Assembly (NCBI GenBank): GCA_948441955.1
Contig: CAOJQZ010000036.1
Location: 1-23,181, forward strand
DNA length: 23,181 nucleotides
Direction of reading: 5' to 3'
Origin: an uncultured Lachnospiraceae bacterium
Lineage (GTDB): Bacteria; Bacillota; Clostridia; Lachnospirales; Lachnospiraceae
The number at the start of each line of letters is the position of its first letter. Position 1 is the stretch's first letter. Positions 1-7,861 of this stretch are shown piece by piece. A program made the translations under genes and the position numbers. A model generated the notes under the pieces. It saw only the letters and a list, made by a program, of their open reading frames with translations. It was not told the DNA's origin and did not search any database.

Positions 1-224
1 TCAGCATGAAAGACTTCCTGATGGTATTCGACCAGATCATGGCGTTGACCAAGGGCGGTCCTGCACAGAGTACAGAGTCCATCTCCTACCTCATTTACAA
101 CAATGGTATGGGCGGCGGACAGTTTGGTTTTCAGAGCGCCAATGCGGTTATCTTCTTTATCGTTATTGTAGCAATCTCTGTATTCCAGCTTAATTTCACA
201 GGAAAGAAGGAGGAACAGTTATAA
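1..224 (+). CDS. Sugar ABC transporter permease, MalF/MsmF type (3' end only)
   Basis: This is the C-terminal part of an inner-membrane permease of a binding-protein-dependent sugar importer; the reading frame is open to the left edge, so the start lies outside the window. The visible residues include the segment FDQIMALTKGGP, typical of the region after the EAA loop in MalF-type permeases, then a GGG-rich stretch and a last membrane helix (FFIVIVAISVFQLNF) ending in a short charged tail. Its stop overlaps the start of the next permease by one base (TAATG), which indicates translational coupling. With the following MalG-type permease it would form the heterodimeric channel. The adjacent alpha-galactosidase suggests raffinose, melibiose or stachyose as cargo, which is inference from context. 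The binding protein is expected upstream, outside the window. Confidence 0.9.
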   Translation, partial: SMKDFLMVFDQIMALTKGGPAQSTESISYLIYNNGMGGGQFGFQSANAVIFFIVIVAISVFQLNFTGKKEEQL

Positions 225-1072
225 TGAAACAGAAAAATAAAGTTGCTGCTACCACAAATTGGCCGCTTACAATATTATTAATTCTTGGCTGTGTGACCGT
301 TATCTTTCCGCTTTATATGGCGATTGTGATCGCATTTAAAAAACCGTCAGAGATGACCAATGACATTGCCGGAGCCTTAAGTCTTCCAAAGAGCTTCAGT
401 CTTGAAAACTTTGCAGAGGCTATGCGTGTAACAGACTTCTGGCATTCCCTTGGCTACAGTATTCTGATCACTGTTGCTACCGTCGTTCTTGCAATCCTGC
501 TCCACTCCCTTGCCGGATACGCAATTGGAAGAAGCATGGCTAAGAGCAAATTTTATAAAGTCTCATACCTTTACATTGTAAGCGGTATGTTTGTGCCTTT
601 TGCAATTCTGATGATGCCTCTGGTAAAACAGACTGCGCAAATGGGGGTTGACAACTGGTTTGGTGTTATATTATGCTATTTAGTGTTCTATATGCCGATG
701 AATGTAATGCTTTACACCGGTTATTTAAAGAACATTCCTATCGCACTGGAGGAAGCTGCTTTTGTAGACGGCGCTACCACCTGGCAGACCTACTGGAAGG
801 TTATTTTCCCGATTATGGGACCTATGCACGCGACGGTTGCTGTACTTACTGCTCTTGGAACCTGGAATGATGTTATGACACCGCTTGTTATCATGTCCGG
901 TACAGGCGCTAACACACTGCCTCTTGCACAGCTTACCTTCCAAACGCAGTTCGGTACAAACTACAATCTGGCGTTTGCATCCTACTTATTAGCTTTACTT
1001 CCTATTTTAATCTTCTATCTGGTATGCCAGAAGCAGATTATCAACGGTGTTGTAAACGGTGCGGTAAAGTAA
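224..1072 (+). CDS. Sugar ABC transporter permease, MalG/MsmG type
   Basis: This 282-residue integral membrane protein is the second permease of the sugar importer. It has a first helix near residues 15-35 (LTILLILGCVTVIFPLY), several further hydrophobic segments, and the EAA loop that contacts the ATPase at about residues 175-195 (EEAAFVDGATTWQTYWKVIF, with the conserved EAA and downstream G). The length fits the MalG/MsmG family. The start overlaps the previous stop by one base. No ATPase gene is present here; importers of this carbohydrate class often share one MsmK-like ATPase encoded elsewhere (family knowledge). There is no terminator between it and the alpha-galactosidase 34 bases downstream, so they are probably co-transcribed. 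Substrate is inferred from that neighbour only. Confidence 0.93.
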   Translation: MKQKNKVAATTNWPLTILLILGCVTVIFPLYMAIVIAFKKPSEMTNDIAGALSLPKSFSLENFAEAMRVTDFWHSLGYSILITVATVVLAILLHSLAGYAIGRSMAKSKFYKVSYLYIVSGMFVPFAILMMPLVKQTAQMGVDNWFGVILCYLVFYMPMNVMLYTGYLKNIPIALEEAAFVDGATTWQTYWKVIFPIMGPMHATVAVLTALGTWNDVMTPLVIMSGTGANTLPLAQLTFQTQFGTNYNLAFASYLLALLPILIFYLVCQKQIINGVVNGAVK

Positions 1073-1106
1073 AAATACGAAGAAAAATGAATACGAGGAC
1101 AGACTT

Positions 1107-3296
1107 ATGGCGATTCTACTTGACAAGACAAATACTTTATTTACCTTGCAGACAGACCATAGTATGTACCAGATGAAAGCAGACAGGTATGGAGTTTTAC
1201 TCCATACCTACTTTGGTAAGAGGGGTTCTGTTTTTGACTATTCTTATCTGGTTACTTACGCAGACCGAGGCTTTTCCGGCAATCCTTATGACGCCGGGGA
1301 CGACCGTACATATTCGCTGGATGCCCTTCCCCAGGAATACCCTTCCTATGGAAGCGGAGATTACCGTACATGTGCATTAAAGGTACGGTATCCTGATGGT
1401 AGCTTTTCCACAGAGCTTAAATACAAAAGCTTTGAAGTACGGAAGGATAAATATTCTCTTCCTGGTCTTCCGTCTGTATATCAAACAGAACAGGCCGCGG
1501 CCGATACGCTTATCATTACCCTTGAAGATACAAGACGTCTCTTCTACGTACACCTGTATTATGGTGTTTTTGAAAAGCTGGATATTATTACAAGAGCTGT
1601 ATGCATCGAAAATCACAGTGATACACCCTTCTACCTGGAAAATGTACAGAGCGCTTCTGTCGATTTTCTTCATGGTAAATTTGATCTGCATACCTTCTAC
1701 GGAAGGCATGTGAAAGAGCGGACACATCAGCGTGTACCAGTTTCTCACGGCATACAGTCCGTTGGAAGTACACGGGGTACCTCCAGTCATCAGTATAACC
1801 CATTTCTGATTCTCTCTGACAGAGAAACTTCGGAGGATACCGGAAACTGCTTCGGACTCTCTCTCTTATACAGTGGAGACTTCCTTGGTACGGCGGAACA
1901 CGACCAGTTTGATCAGACGAGAGTTGTCCTTGGCATCCACCCGGAAAATTTTTCCTGGCGTCTGGAACCCGGCGCCTCTTTCCATGCTCCGGAGGCTGTT
2001 CTGGCATATTCAGAGAAGGGACTTACAAAGCTTTCACAGAATCTTCACAGAGTCTTTCGGAATAATTTGTGCCGGGGCATCTGGAAGGAAAAGAGGCGTC
2101 CGGTTCTGTTAAACAGCTGGGAAGGCGTCTATTTTGACTTTGACGGCGACAAGCTGGTATCCATGGCAAAAGATGTGTCAGACCTTGGGGTAGAGCTCTT
2201 TGTCATGGATGACGGATGGTTTGGAAAACGGGAACGCGATGTATCCGGTCTCGGAGACTGGATTGTAAACGAGGGCAAGCTTGGCTGCTCCCTTCATGAT
2301 GTATCAGAGCGGATTCACGCACTGGGTATGAATTTTGGAATCTGGTTTGAGCCGGAGGGCTTAAGCGAGGATAGTGAGCTTTACCGCACACATCCGGACT
2401 GGGCTCTTAAGATTCCTGGTAAACCGCCGGTGCGGGCACGTTACCAGCTTCTCCTTGATTTTTCCAGAGATGATGTACGGGAATACATTCTGCACCACGT
2501 ATGCAAAGTGCTTGACAGCGCCCGAATCGAATATCTGAAATGGGATTTAAACCGGAGTCTTTCCGACCTTTACAGCGCCGCCCTTCCGCCAGAGAGGCAG
2601 GGGGAAACCGCTCACCGCTATGTTCTCGGCGTATACGATATGCTGGAAAAATTAAACGTCCGCTATCCTGATATGCTGATTGAGGGATGCAGCGGCGGCG
2701 GCGGACGCTTTGATGCCGGCATGCTCTATTATACTCCGCAAATCTGGTGCAGCGATGATACCGATGCTATCGAACGGCTCAGCATCCAATACGGAACCTC
2801 TTTTGCCTATCCTGTAAGCATGGTGGGATCTCATGTATCCAAATGCCCCAACGAGCAGACTGGACGTATGACTCCCCTTAACACCCGCGCCACAGTAGCC
2901 ATGTCCGGCACCTTCGGCTACGAGCTTGATCCGGACGAAATGACAGAGGAAGAAAAAAATGCTGTAAAGCTCCAGATTCAAGAGTTCAAGGATTCTTATG
3001 ATTTAATCCAATATGGAGACTACTACCGTCTGACATCCCCTGATAAGTCCGAAAGCTGGCACTGCTGGCAGTTTGCGGCTGAAAATGGAAGTGAAGCGCT
3101 GCTCTTTGCAGTTTCGCTTCAGATTCATCCCAACGGACCCGGATGCTGGTGCAGGCTGAAAGGACTTAATAATGACAGTATCTATGATGTAAACGGAGTA
3201 CAATATCCCGGAAATGTGCTTATGAATGCGGGACTTGTTCTGCCGGCAGCAAAAACAGAATATGAAAGTATTCGGCTTCATATTACTGAAGTATAG
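1107..3296 (+). CDS. Alpha-galactosidase, glycoside hydrolase family 36
   Basis: This 729-residue protein has the length and layout of bacterial GH36 alpha-galactosidases: an N-terminal beta-sandwich, a central TIM barrel from about residue 325, and a C-terminal beta domain. Visible active-site motifs are MDDGWFG (367-373), KWDLNR with the likely nucleophile Asp480, CSGGGGRFD (528-536), and WCSDDTDA with the likely acid/base Asp550. The 70-residue spacing between the two Asp matches characterised GH36 enzymes. There is no signal peptide, so it acts in the cytoplasm on sugars such as melibiose, raffinose or stachyose brought in by the permeases encoded just upstream. The ribosome binding site is weak (GAGGAC). 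A strong hairpin terminator follows the stop, making it the last gene of the sugar operon. Exact substrate preference cannot be read from sequence. Confidence 0.96.
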   Translation: MAILLDKTNTLFTLQTDHSMYQMKADRYGVLLHTYFGKRGSVFDYSYLVTYADRGFSGNPYDAGDDRTYSLDALPQEYPSYGSGDYRTCALKVRYPDGSFSTELKYKSFEVRKDKYSLPGLPSVYQTEQAAADTLIITLEDTRRLFYVHLYYGVFEKLDIITRAVCIENHSDTPFYLENVQSASVDFLHGKFDLHTFYGRHVKERTHQRVPVSHGIQSVGSTRGTSSHQYNPFLILSDRETSEDTGNCFGLSLLYSGDFLGTAEHDQFDQTRVVLGIHPENFSWRLEPGASFHAPEAVLAYSEKGLTKLSQNLHRVFRNNLCRGIWKEKRRPVLLNSWEGVYFDFDGDKLVSMAKDVSDLGVELFVMDDGWFGKRERDVSGLGDWIVNEGKLGCSLHDVSERIHALGMNFGIWFEPEGLSEDSELYRTHPDWALKIPGKPPVRARYQLLLDFSRDDVREYILHHVCKVLDSARIEYLKWDLNRSLSDLYSAALPPERQGETAHRYVLGVYDMLEKLNVRYPDMLIEGCSGGGGRFDAGMLYYTPQIWCSDDTDAIERLSIQYGTSFAYPVSMVGSHVSKCPNEQTGRMTPLNTRATVAMSGTFGYELDPDEMTEEEKNAVKLQIQEFKDSYDLIQYGDYYRLTSPDKSESWHCWQFAAENGSEALLFAVSLQIHPNGPGCWCRLKGLNNDSIYDVNGVQYPGNVLMNAGLVLPAAKTEYESIRLHITEV

Positions 3297-3301
3297 GCAC
3301 T

Positions 3302-3340
3302 AAAAAAGAGAGGTCACATGACCCTGTGACTTCTCTTTTT
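3302..3340. terminator. Bidirectional intrinsic terminator
   Basis: Arms GAGAGGTCACA and TGTGACTTCTC form an 11-bp stem with one G-U pair and a 6-base loop. It is flanked by an A-run on the left and a T-run on the right, so it can end both the + strand alpha-galactosidase transcript and the - strand ptsI-like operon, whose last gene stops at 3341. Confidence 0.9.
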
Positions 3341-3841
3341 CTAATGCTCAATTTTTTCTGTTATATATCTTTTTACTTCCTCTTTAGACATGCCAAGCGC
3401 CATTGCAAGCTCACCAAAAAGAAATTTTTCTGCCATTCCAAGATATTTATCATCCATGTTAATTGATTTTTTCCCGGAAGATAATCTCTTCATCTTTCGG
3501 GAATAGGATGTTTTAATAACCGAAATCCATGCCCGACATTCATTTTTAAACAGCGCCTCTTTATAAAGAGCTTCTCTTTTCTTTTCTTCGGATATTCCAA
3601 GCACTTCTATCTTCGGCATCTCTTTGATAAGTATTTCCGCCTCTTGGGCTGTAATTACCTCACGAATCTGCCTTCTCTCATTAGCTACCGGAGTGTAAAG
3701 TACTCCCCTGCTGTCATATACCGGTTTCAGTGTATAATATTCCTTCTTCTTATCAGAACAACTTATATTTAATGTTCCAATTGCAACTACTTCACAGATA
3801 CCCTCTTTATAATGAGCTACATAATCTCCAATTCCATACAT
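3341..3841 (-). CDS. CarD/CdnL-like transcription regulator
   Basis: The N-terminus (MYGIGDYVAHYKEGICEV) is the typical start of a CarD_CdnL/TRCF RNA polymerase-interacting domain, followed by the YYTLKP-type strand and VLYTPV segment seen in this family. The rest is a helical, charged C-terminal half. CarD-like proteins bind the RNA polymerase beta subunit and modulate promoter opening (family knowledge); the target promoters here are unknown. I chose the ATG at 3841 because GGGTG lies 6 bases upstream and because the family begins at this motif. An upstream in-frame ATG at 3880 would add 13 residues but has no ribosome binding site. It lies 3' of the DUF975 gene with a short gap and is probably the last gene of the ptsI-like operon. 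Confidence 0.8.
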   Translation of the reverse strand: MYGIGDYVAHYKEGICEVVAIGTLNISCSDKKKEYYTLKPVYDSRGVLYTPVANERRQIREVITAQEAEILIKEMPKIEVLGISEEKKREALYKEALFKNECRAWISVIKTSYSRKMKRLSSGKKSINMDDKYLGMAEKFLFGELAMALGMSKEEVKRYITEKIEH

Positions 3842-3914
3842 ATTCATCACCCATTTACATTGTATCACCTGAAGTTTCATAATGTAAGTCTTTTTTTTAT
3901 TTATTTTCAGAAAT

Positions 3915-4652
3915 TTATCTTATATATCCTTCATTATATGCCTTTACCTTATTATATGCATATAATTCCGCAAATGTCGCATGTATATAAGGCGACACGA
4001 AAAAGAGTCCCAAAATTCCACAGGTAAACAGATCAATCACAATCCACCCAAAAAAAGAAAGTCCAAGCACAAAGGTATTCCATTTCTCTCCGTCCATCAT
4101 TCTTTTACTGATTGCAAATGCCTCCCGGCGATCCATCCCCGGATTCTCTGCTAAAATATACGGCACCATGAAATATTCGTACGTTTTTATGATTCCAGGA
4201 ATAATAAAAAGCAGCATCCACAAAAAGATATATAAATTCATCAAAAACATTGTAAGTACGACATTCCCATAATGTCCTGAACGAAAAGGGGATAATAAAG
4301 TCTTCATTCCTGCCTTTTTTGTCCTATTCTCAATAAAAAAACTGTTTCCCCCTACCACAAGCACATTTCCCAAAAATATTTTAAGCAGCGCTCCGGCAAT
4401 TGCAAGGAACAGTGCCAGCATTGTAGATATAGCAAGGGCCGCCGTAAAACCTCTCCTGATTTCCGGAGAGGACATAAAAATATCGTTAAAATCATTTAAT
4501 TCGTTTTTATAGACCTCTATATTAACTCTCATACCGTTGTAATTAGGCACTGTCGCAAACATCCCCATAATTAGTGAAACTGCAACACACTCCCAGTAAT
4601 TTTTATAAAACAGCTGCTTACCGTTCATCTTAAGCTGCATTCTTGACCACAT
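3915..4652 (-). CDS. DUF975 family integral membrane protein
   Basis: This 245-residue protein begins with MWSRMQLKMNGKQLFYKNYW, the characteristic WSR-x-x-LK...NYW start of DUF975 proteins, and then has several hydrophobic segments (for example VLTMFLMNLYIFLWMLLFII and SFFGWIVIDLFTCGILGLFF). The family's function is not established. The start has a strong AGGAGG site about 7 bases upstream. It begins 13 bases after the enzyme I-like stop, so the two are very likely co-transcribed and perhaps translationally linked. Whether it works with the phosphotransferase is unknown; tight spacing is the only link visible. The next gene downstream is CarD-like. Confidence 0.88.
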   Translation of the reverse strand: MWSRMQLKMNGKQLFYKNYWECVAVSLIMGMFATVPNYNGMRVNIEVYKNELNDFNDIFMSSPEIRRGFTAALAISTMLALFLAIAGALLKIFLGNVLVVGGNSFFIENRTKKAGMKTLLSPFRSGHYGNVVLTMFLMNLYIFLWMLLFIIPGIIKTYEYFMVPYILAENPGMDRREAFAISKRMMDGEKWNTFVLGLSFFGWIVIDLFTCGILGLFFVSPYIHATFAELYAYNKVKAYNEGYIR

Positions 4653-4664
4653 CGCTTTAACCTC

Positions 4665-6290
4665 CTACTGAATATCTCTTATCTTCTTTCTGAGCGACAG
4701 CACCTGATTCGGCGCCACGGACAGCTCATCTATGCCTATCTGAATAAAATATTCTGTCATAGACAGATCTGCTGCCAGATCGCCGCATATGCTGATTGTC
4801 TTTCCTTCCAAATGTACATTATTCGTCACAATACGAATCATTTTAAGAAGCGCGGGGTGATACGGGTTATAATATCTGCTAAGCTTATTACTTCCTCTGT
4901 CCATTCCCAGAGTCAGCTGTGTCAGATCATTTGTTCCGATACTAAAAAAATCAACCTCTCTGGCCAGCTCTCCGCTAATCATAACCGCCGCCGGAGTTTC
5001 AATCATAACTCCAATCGGAATATTGGCATTAAAGGGCTGCTTATCCTCCTTTAACCCTCGTTTAACCCGTTCAATTGTATCCTTTGCCCTTGTAACTTCC
5101 TCCATAGAAGTAATCATCGGGAGCATAAGGCAGACATTACCATAGGCTGACGCTCTTAAGATAGCCCGGAGCTGTTCAATAAACAGCTCTTCTTTCTCAA
5201 ACATGACCCGCAGACCTCTGAGGCCGATTGCCGGATTTTCCTGTCTCCCCAGATCAATACACTGAGCCATCTTATCTCCTCCCAGGTCGGCTACACGAAT
5301 GACTACCCGGTTGTTCCCCATTGACTCCGCCGCTAACCTGTATACCTGAAAAATCTGATCCTCCGTCGGTATTCTGTTTCCTGTCTCCATATATAAAAAC
5401 TCACTGCGGAAAAGCCCGATCCCCCCCGCATCGCTCCGAAGGACATTCTCAATATCCTCCCTTGTTCCTACATTGGCGCAGATATCAATTCTCTGCCCGC
5501 TCTGCGTTACGTTTTCCTTTCCCTTCAAACGCTCCAGGTTTTTGATCTGATGAACCCCCGCGTCGCGCCTTTCCTTCATCCTTGTAAGAGTTGTATAATC
5601 AGGCTCGATATACACCTTTCCCTCATATCCGTCTACAATGATTGTCTTTCCCTCATATTCTTTTTTTAGCACCTCGCCCAGACCGATCACTGCCGGTATT
5701 CCCCTTGTCCTTGCCAAAACAGCCGTATGAGAATTAATTGCCCCGTACATAGTGACAAAGCCCAGCACCTTTGTCTTATCGAGCTGAACCGTATCACTTG
5801 GATACAGTTCCTTTGCCGCCATAACGAACGGTTCGTCCATAAACATCTTATCTTTATAGCTTCTGGACAAAATCCGGATAAGCCTCAAGGCAACGTCTTT
5901 CACATCCCCTTCATGCCCTTTATTGTAACCCTTACGCCGAAATTCAGCATCATTTAACAGTCCCTCTGAGGCTTCTTCTATAATATATTCCACATTTAAC
6001 TTTTCCTCAAGAATCATAGATGTAATCTTGTCAATAAATTCCTGATCTTCCAATATCTCCTGCTGCATTTCAAAAATAGCGGCATTAGCCTCTCCGACCT
6101 CCCTGACAGACATATCGTAGAGCAGTCTCAGCTCAGCCACTGCTTTTTCCCTTGCACGCTGAAAACGCTGGATCTCTTTTTCCACATCCTTTACATAAAT
6201 CCGCTTAATTTCTTTTATATCTCTTTTATAAAAAGCAAGCTTGCCAATAGCCACTCCTTCCGATATCTTTTTCCCAGTTAACGTAATCAT
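4665..6290 (-). CDS. ptsI: Phosphoenolpyruvate-protein phosphotransferase (PTS enzyme I family)
   Basis: This 541-residue protein has the enzyme I layout: an N-terminal HPr-binding and phosphohistidine domain and a C-terminal PEP-binding TIM barrel. The phosphohistidine motif GAINSHTAVLAR places the active His at 188. Barrel signatures are FRSEFLYM (294-301), DFFSIGTNDLTQ (447-458) and the C-terminal ICGDLAAD (501-508) with the catalytic Cys502. Enzyme I takes phosphate from PEP and passes it to HPr to drive sugar PTS uptake. The motif differs from the common GGRTSH form, reading GAINSH, though it still fits the PEP-utilising enzyme pattern. No HPr or enzyme II gene is nearby, so this may be a paralogue rather than the main enzyme I. 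Its promoter carries a dyad, and the start has AGAGG about 8 bases upstream. Confidence 0.9.
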   Translation of the reverse strand: MITLTGKKISEGVAIGKLAFYKRDIKEIKRIYVKDVEKEIQRFQRAREKAVAELRLLYDMSVREVGEANAAIFEMQQEILEDQEFIDKITSMILEEKLNVEYIIEEASEGLLNDAEFRRKGYNKGHEGDVKDVALRLIRILSRSYKDKMFMDEPFVMAAKELYPSDTVQLDKTKVLGFVTMYGAINSHTAVLARTRGIPAVIGLGEVLKKEYEGKTIIVDGYEGKVYIEPDYTTLTRMKERRDAGVHQIKNLERLKGKENVTQSGQRIDICANVGTREDIENVLRSDAGGIGLFRSEFLYMETGNRIPTEDQIFQVYRLAAESMGNNRVVIRVADLGGDKMAQCIDLGRQENPAIGLRGLRVMFEKEELFIEQLRAILRASAYGNVCLMLPMITSMEEVTRAKDTIERVKRGLKEDKQPFNANIPIGVMIETPAAVMISGELAREVDFFSIGTNDLTQLTLGMDRGSNKLSRYYNPYHPALLKMIRIVTNNVHLEGKTISICGDLAADLSMTEYFIQIGIDELSVAPNQVLSLRKKIRDIQ

Positions 6291-6325
6291 ATCCTCAACC
6301 TCTTTTTAATGTATTCTCTATCTTA

Positions 6326-6354
6326 ACTTTACACGCCTTGACAGACTTCGTCAA
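6326..6354 (-). promoter_or_regulatory. Promoter of the ptsI-like operon
   Basis: On the - strand TTGACG (6354-6349) is followed after 17 bases by TAAAGT (6331-6326), about 35 bases upstream of the start codon. It is a reasonable sigma-A type promoter by eye; no experimental support. Confidence 0.6.
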
Positions 6355-6355
6355 G
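6337..6355. promoter_or_regulatory. Dyad CTTGAC-N7-GTCAAG over the -35 of the ptsI-like promoter
   Basis: A perfect 6-bp inverted repeat with a 7-base centre covers the -35 box. Position and symmetry suggest a repressor or activator operator. The cognate regulator is not identifiable, and chance symmetry is possible because the -35 hexamer makes up one half. Confidence 0.4.
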
Positions 6356-6385
6356 AAAATATCTTTAAAAACCTCAAGGAATCCA

Positions 6386-6414
6386 TTGACTTTTTGTTCA
6401 ATACACGATACAAT
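6386..6414 (+). promoter_or_regulatory. Promoter of the cold-shock gene
   Basis: TTGACT (6386-6391), a 17-base spacer and TACAAT (6409-6414) form a near-consensus sigma-A promoter. Transcription would begin near 6421, giving a leader of about 60 bases before the csp start. Confidence 0.75.
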
Positions 6415-6425
6415 GGCAAAGTATC

Positions 6426-6449
6426 ATAATTCGAAGTTTTTCGAATTAT
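6426..6449 (+). promoter_or_regulatory. Perfect hairpin at the 5' end of the csp leader
   Basis: ATAATTCGAA and TTCGAATTAT form a perfect 10-bp stem around a GTTT loop, beginning about 6 bases after the predicted transcription start. It is followed by a T-rich stretch (ACTTTTTTCATTTTT) before the ribosome binding site GGAGGT. It could protect the mRNA 5' end, act as a weak attenuator, or respond to temperature or to the cold-shock protein itself; the sequence does not distinguish these. Confidence 0.6.
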
Positions 6450-6481
6450 AACTTTTTTCATTTTTATATGGAGGTATCACT

Positions 6482-6679
6482 ATGAAGGGTACAGTGAAAT
6501 GGTTTAACAACCAAAAAGGTTACGGATTCATCTCTGATGAAGCAGGAAATGATGTATTCGTACACTACTCAGGCCTCAACATGGAAGGATTTAAGTCCTT
6601 AGAGGAAGGGCAGGCAGTGGAATACGATGTAACCGAAGGCGCTAAAGGACCTCAGGCAGTAAATGTAACAAAGCTTTAA
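6482..6679 (+). CDS. cspA: CspA-family cold-shock protein
   Basis: This 65-residue protein is a complete single cold-shock domain. It contains KWFN near the N-terminus, RNP1 (KGYGFI, 12-17) and RNP2 (VFVHY, 25-29), and ends in AVNVTKL, typical for the family. Such proteins bind single-stranded RNA and DNA and melt mRNA structure, helping translation at low temperature and in stationary phase (family knowledge). It is monocistronic, with its own strong promoter, a structured leader of about 60 bases, an ideal GGAGGT site 6 bases before the ATG, and a GC-rich terminator downstream. The gene symbol is generic, because several paralogues usually exist in a genome. Confidence 0.97.
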   Translation: MKGTVKWFNNQKGYGFISDEAGNDVFVHYSGLNMEGFKSLEEGQAVEYDVTEGAKGPQAVNVTKL

Positions 6680-6710
6680 GCCCTATTAATCATATTTTTG
6701 AAGCACTTTT

Positions 6711-6783
6711 TATTATTGAGAATAATATTGATTGCAATATCTAGGATTAATATATAAAAGTAATATATAAGTATTATATAAAA
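6711..6783. repeat. AT-rich small dyads and a short imperfect tandem repeat after csp
   Basis: TATTATT-GAG-AATAATA (6711-6727) and ATATTG-ATTG-CAATAT (6725-6740) are adjacent small dyads. TAATATATAA recurs at 6748 and 6761 (13-base period), with a degenerate third copy near 6774. They lie in the csp 3' untranslated region and may be low-complexity sequence only. Confidence 0.4.
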
Positions 6784-6798
6784 TACGATTAATAAAAC

Positions 6799-6833
6799 AA
6801 ACCGGCCGGCACATGCCAGCCGGTTTCGTTTTG
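6799..6833. terminator. GC-rich intrinsic terminator between csp and the AEC transporter
   Basis: AAACCGGCCGGC, loop ACAT, and GCCAGCCGGTTT form an 11-pair stem with a single mismatch, followed on the + strand by CGTTTT. The - strand side is followed by TTTGTTTTATT. It can end csp on the + strand and the AEC transporter gene (stop at 6837) on the - strand. Confidence 0.85.
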
Positions 6834-6836
6834 CTT

Positions 6837-7751
6837 TCAAAAAACAATCGCCGATACAATTGGAATCGTTACGACAGACAAAAGAGTCGTAAGCGCCACC
6901 CCTCTTGCCGCAAGCTCCGCCTCCTTACTCCCCCCGTACTGCTGCACCAGCATTGCATCCATACTTGCTGCAGGCGTAGAAATCATAATCATACATACTC
7001 CGCACAGCATCTCATTTTCAATCAGCCGATTAATCACAGGCATAAACAAAACAGGAAGCACCAAAAGCTTTGTGAGTGAGTAAAAAAGCATCCTCATATC
7101 CATAAATAATCCCCGAATCGGAATACTTGCCAGGGAAATACCTATTACCATCATACTAAGAGGAGCCGTAAGCCCGCTGAGTCCGCTCATAGTCGTATTA
7201 AAAAAACGGGGTGTGGGAATTCCAAACAGATAAACTGCAATTGCAAAAACACTGCTCATTACGCCTACATTTAGTATTTTTTTCCACTCTATCCTTCCCA
7301 TATTCTGTCCTTTTGCCGTCTGAATTCCATAAGTATACATAAGCACATTAAACAGCATAGAGAATATGGCTGCATATAAAAGCGCTTCTTGCCCATACAC
7401 GGCAGCTATGACCGGAAATCCCATAAAACCTATATTATTAAACGCTGACATCAAACGATAAACATTTCTCTCTTTTCTTTCCACACGAAAAAGCAAAGGG
7501 AGAAGAAGGGACAGGGCCACCATCCCGCTTAAAATAACCACCGCCGTCAAGGCTGTCAGAAGAAGCTCTCTCCCCTTTATTATACCGTCGCCGTTTACAA
7601 CCGCCGACACTGTAAGCGCCGGATTCGCCACATTTACAACTATCCACGATATTTTCTTACTAAATTCTTCATCCATAATCTTCCGCTTCGCTGCGGCATA
7701 TCCTATCACAATATAAATAAACAACACGATCATCTGTTGTAAAAGCAGCAT
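6837..7751 (-). CDS. AEC-family transporter (auxin efflux carrier-like permease)
   Basis: With the start chosen here the protein has 304 residues and about ten hydrophobic segments in two halves, beginning MLLLQQMIVLFIYIVIGYAA and containing PALTVSAVVN near residue 45 and a second-half repeat around residues 160-300. This is the usual organisation of AEC permeases, which in bacteria carry organic acids such as malate or lactate (family knowledge); the substrate here is unknown. I place the start at 7751 because GAGGTG lies 10 bases upstream and family members begin at this hydrophobic segment. An ATG at 7829 would add 26 residues but lacks a ribosome binding site. It follows the FAD-Rieske gene by about 110 bases in the same direction, with no terminator seen, and is followed by a strong terminator. 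Confidence 0.87.
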   Translation of the reverse strand: MLLLQQMIVLFIYIVIGYAAAKRKIMDEEFSKKISWIVVNVANPALTVSAVVNGDGIIKGRELLLTALTAVVILSGMVALSLLLPLLFRVERKERNVYRLMSAFNNIGFMGFPVIAAVYGQEALLYAAIFSMLFNVLMYTYGIQTAKGQNMGRIEWKKILNVGVMSSVFAIAVYLFGIPTPRFFNTTMSGLSGLTAPLSMMVIGISLASIPIRGLFMDMRMLFYSLTKLLVLPVLFMPVINRLIENEMLCGVCMIMISTPAASMDAMLVQQYGGSKEAELAARGVALTTLLSVVTIPIVSAIVF

Positions 7752-7861
7752 ATCTTCCGTACACCTCATCCATATATACATTCTACTGACTGATATGTTC
7801 TTCTCAGAAAATACCGGTATATATAGCATATCATATTTTTTCAGATGTTCAAGTACTCATT

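Noticed and set aside
1377..2007. Long open frames on the - strand inside the alpha-galactosidase gene
   Set aside because: They overlap a complete, motif-confirmed GH36 gene, lack ribosome binding sites, and their translations show no recognisable domain; they are antisense shadows.
3842..3880. Longer start for the CarD-like protein (ATG at 3880)
   Set aside because: No ribosome binding site precedes it and the extra 13 residues do not fit the family start.
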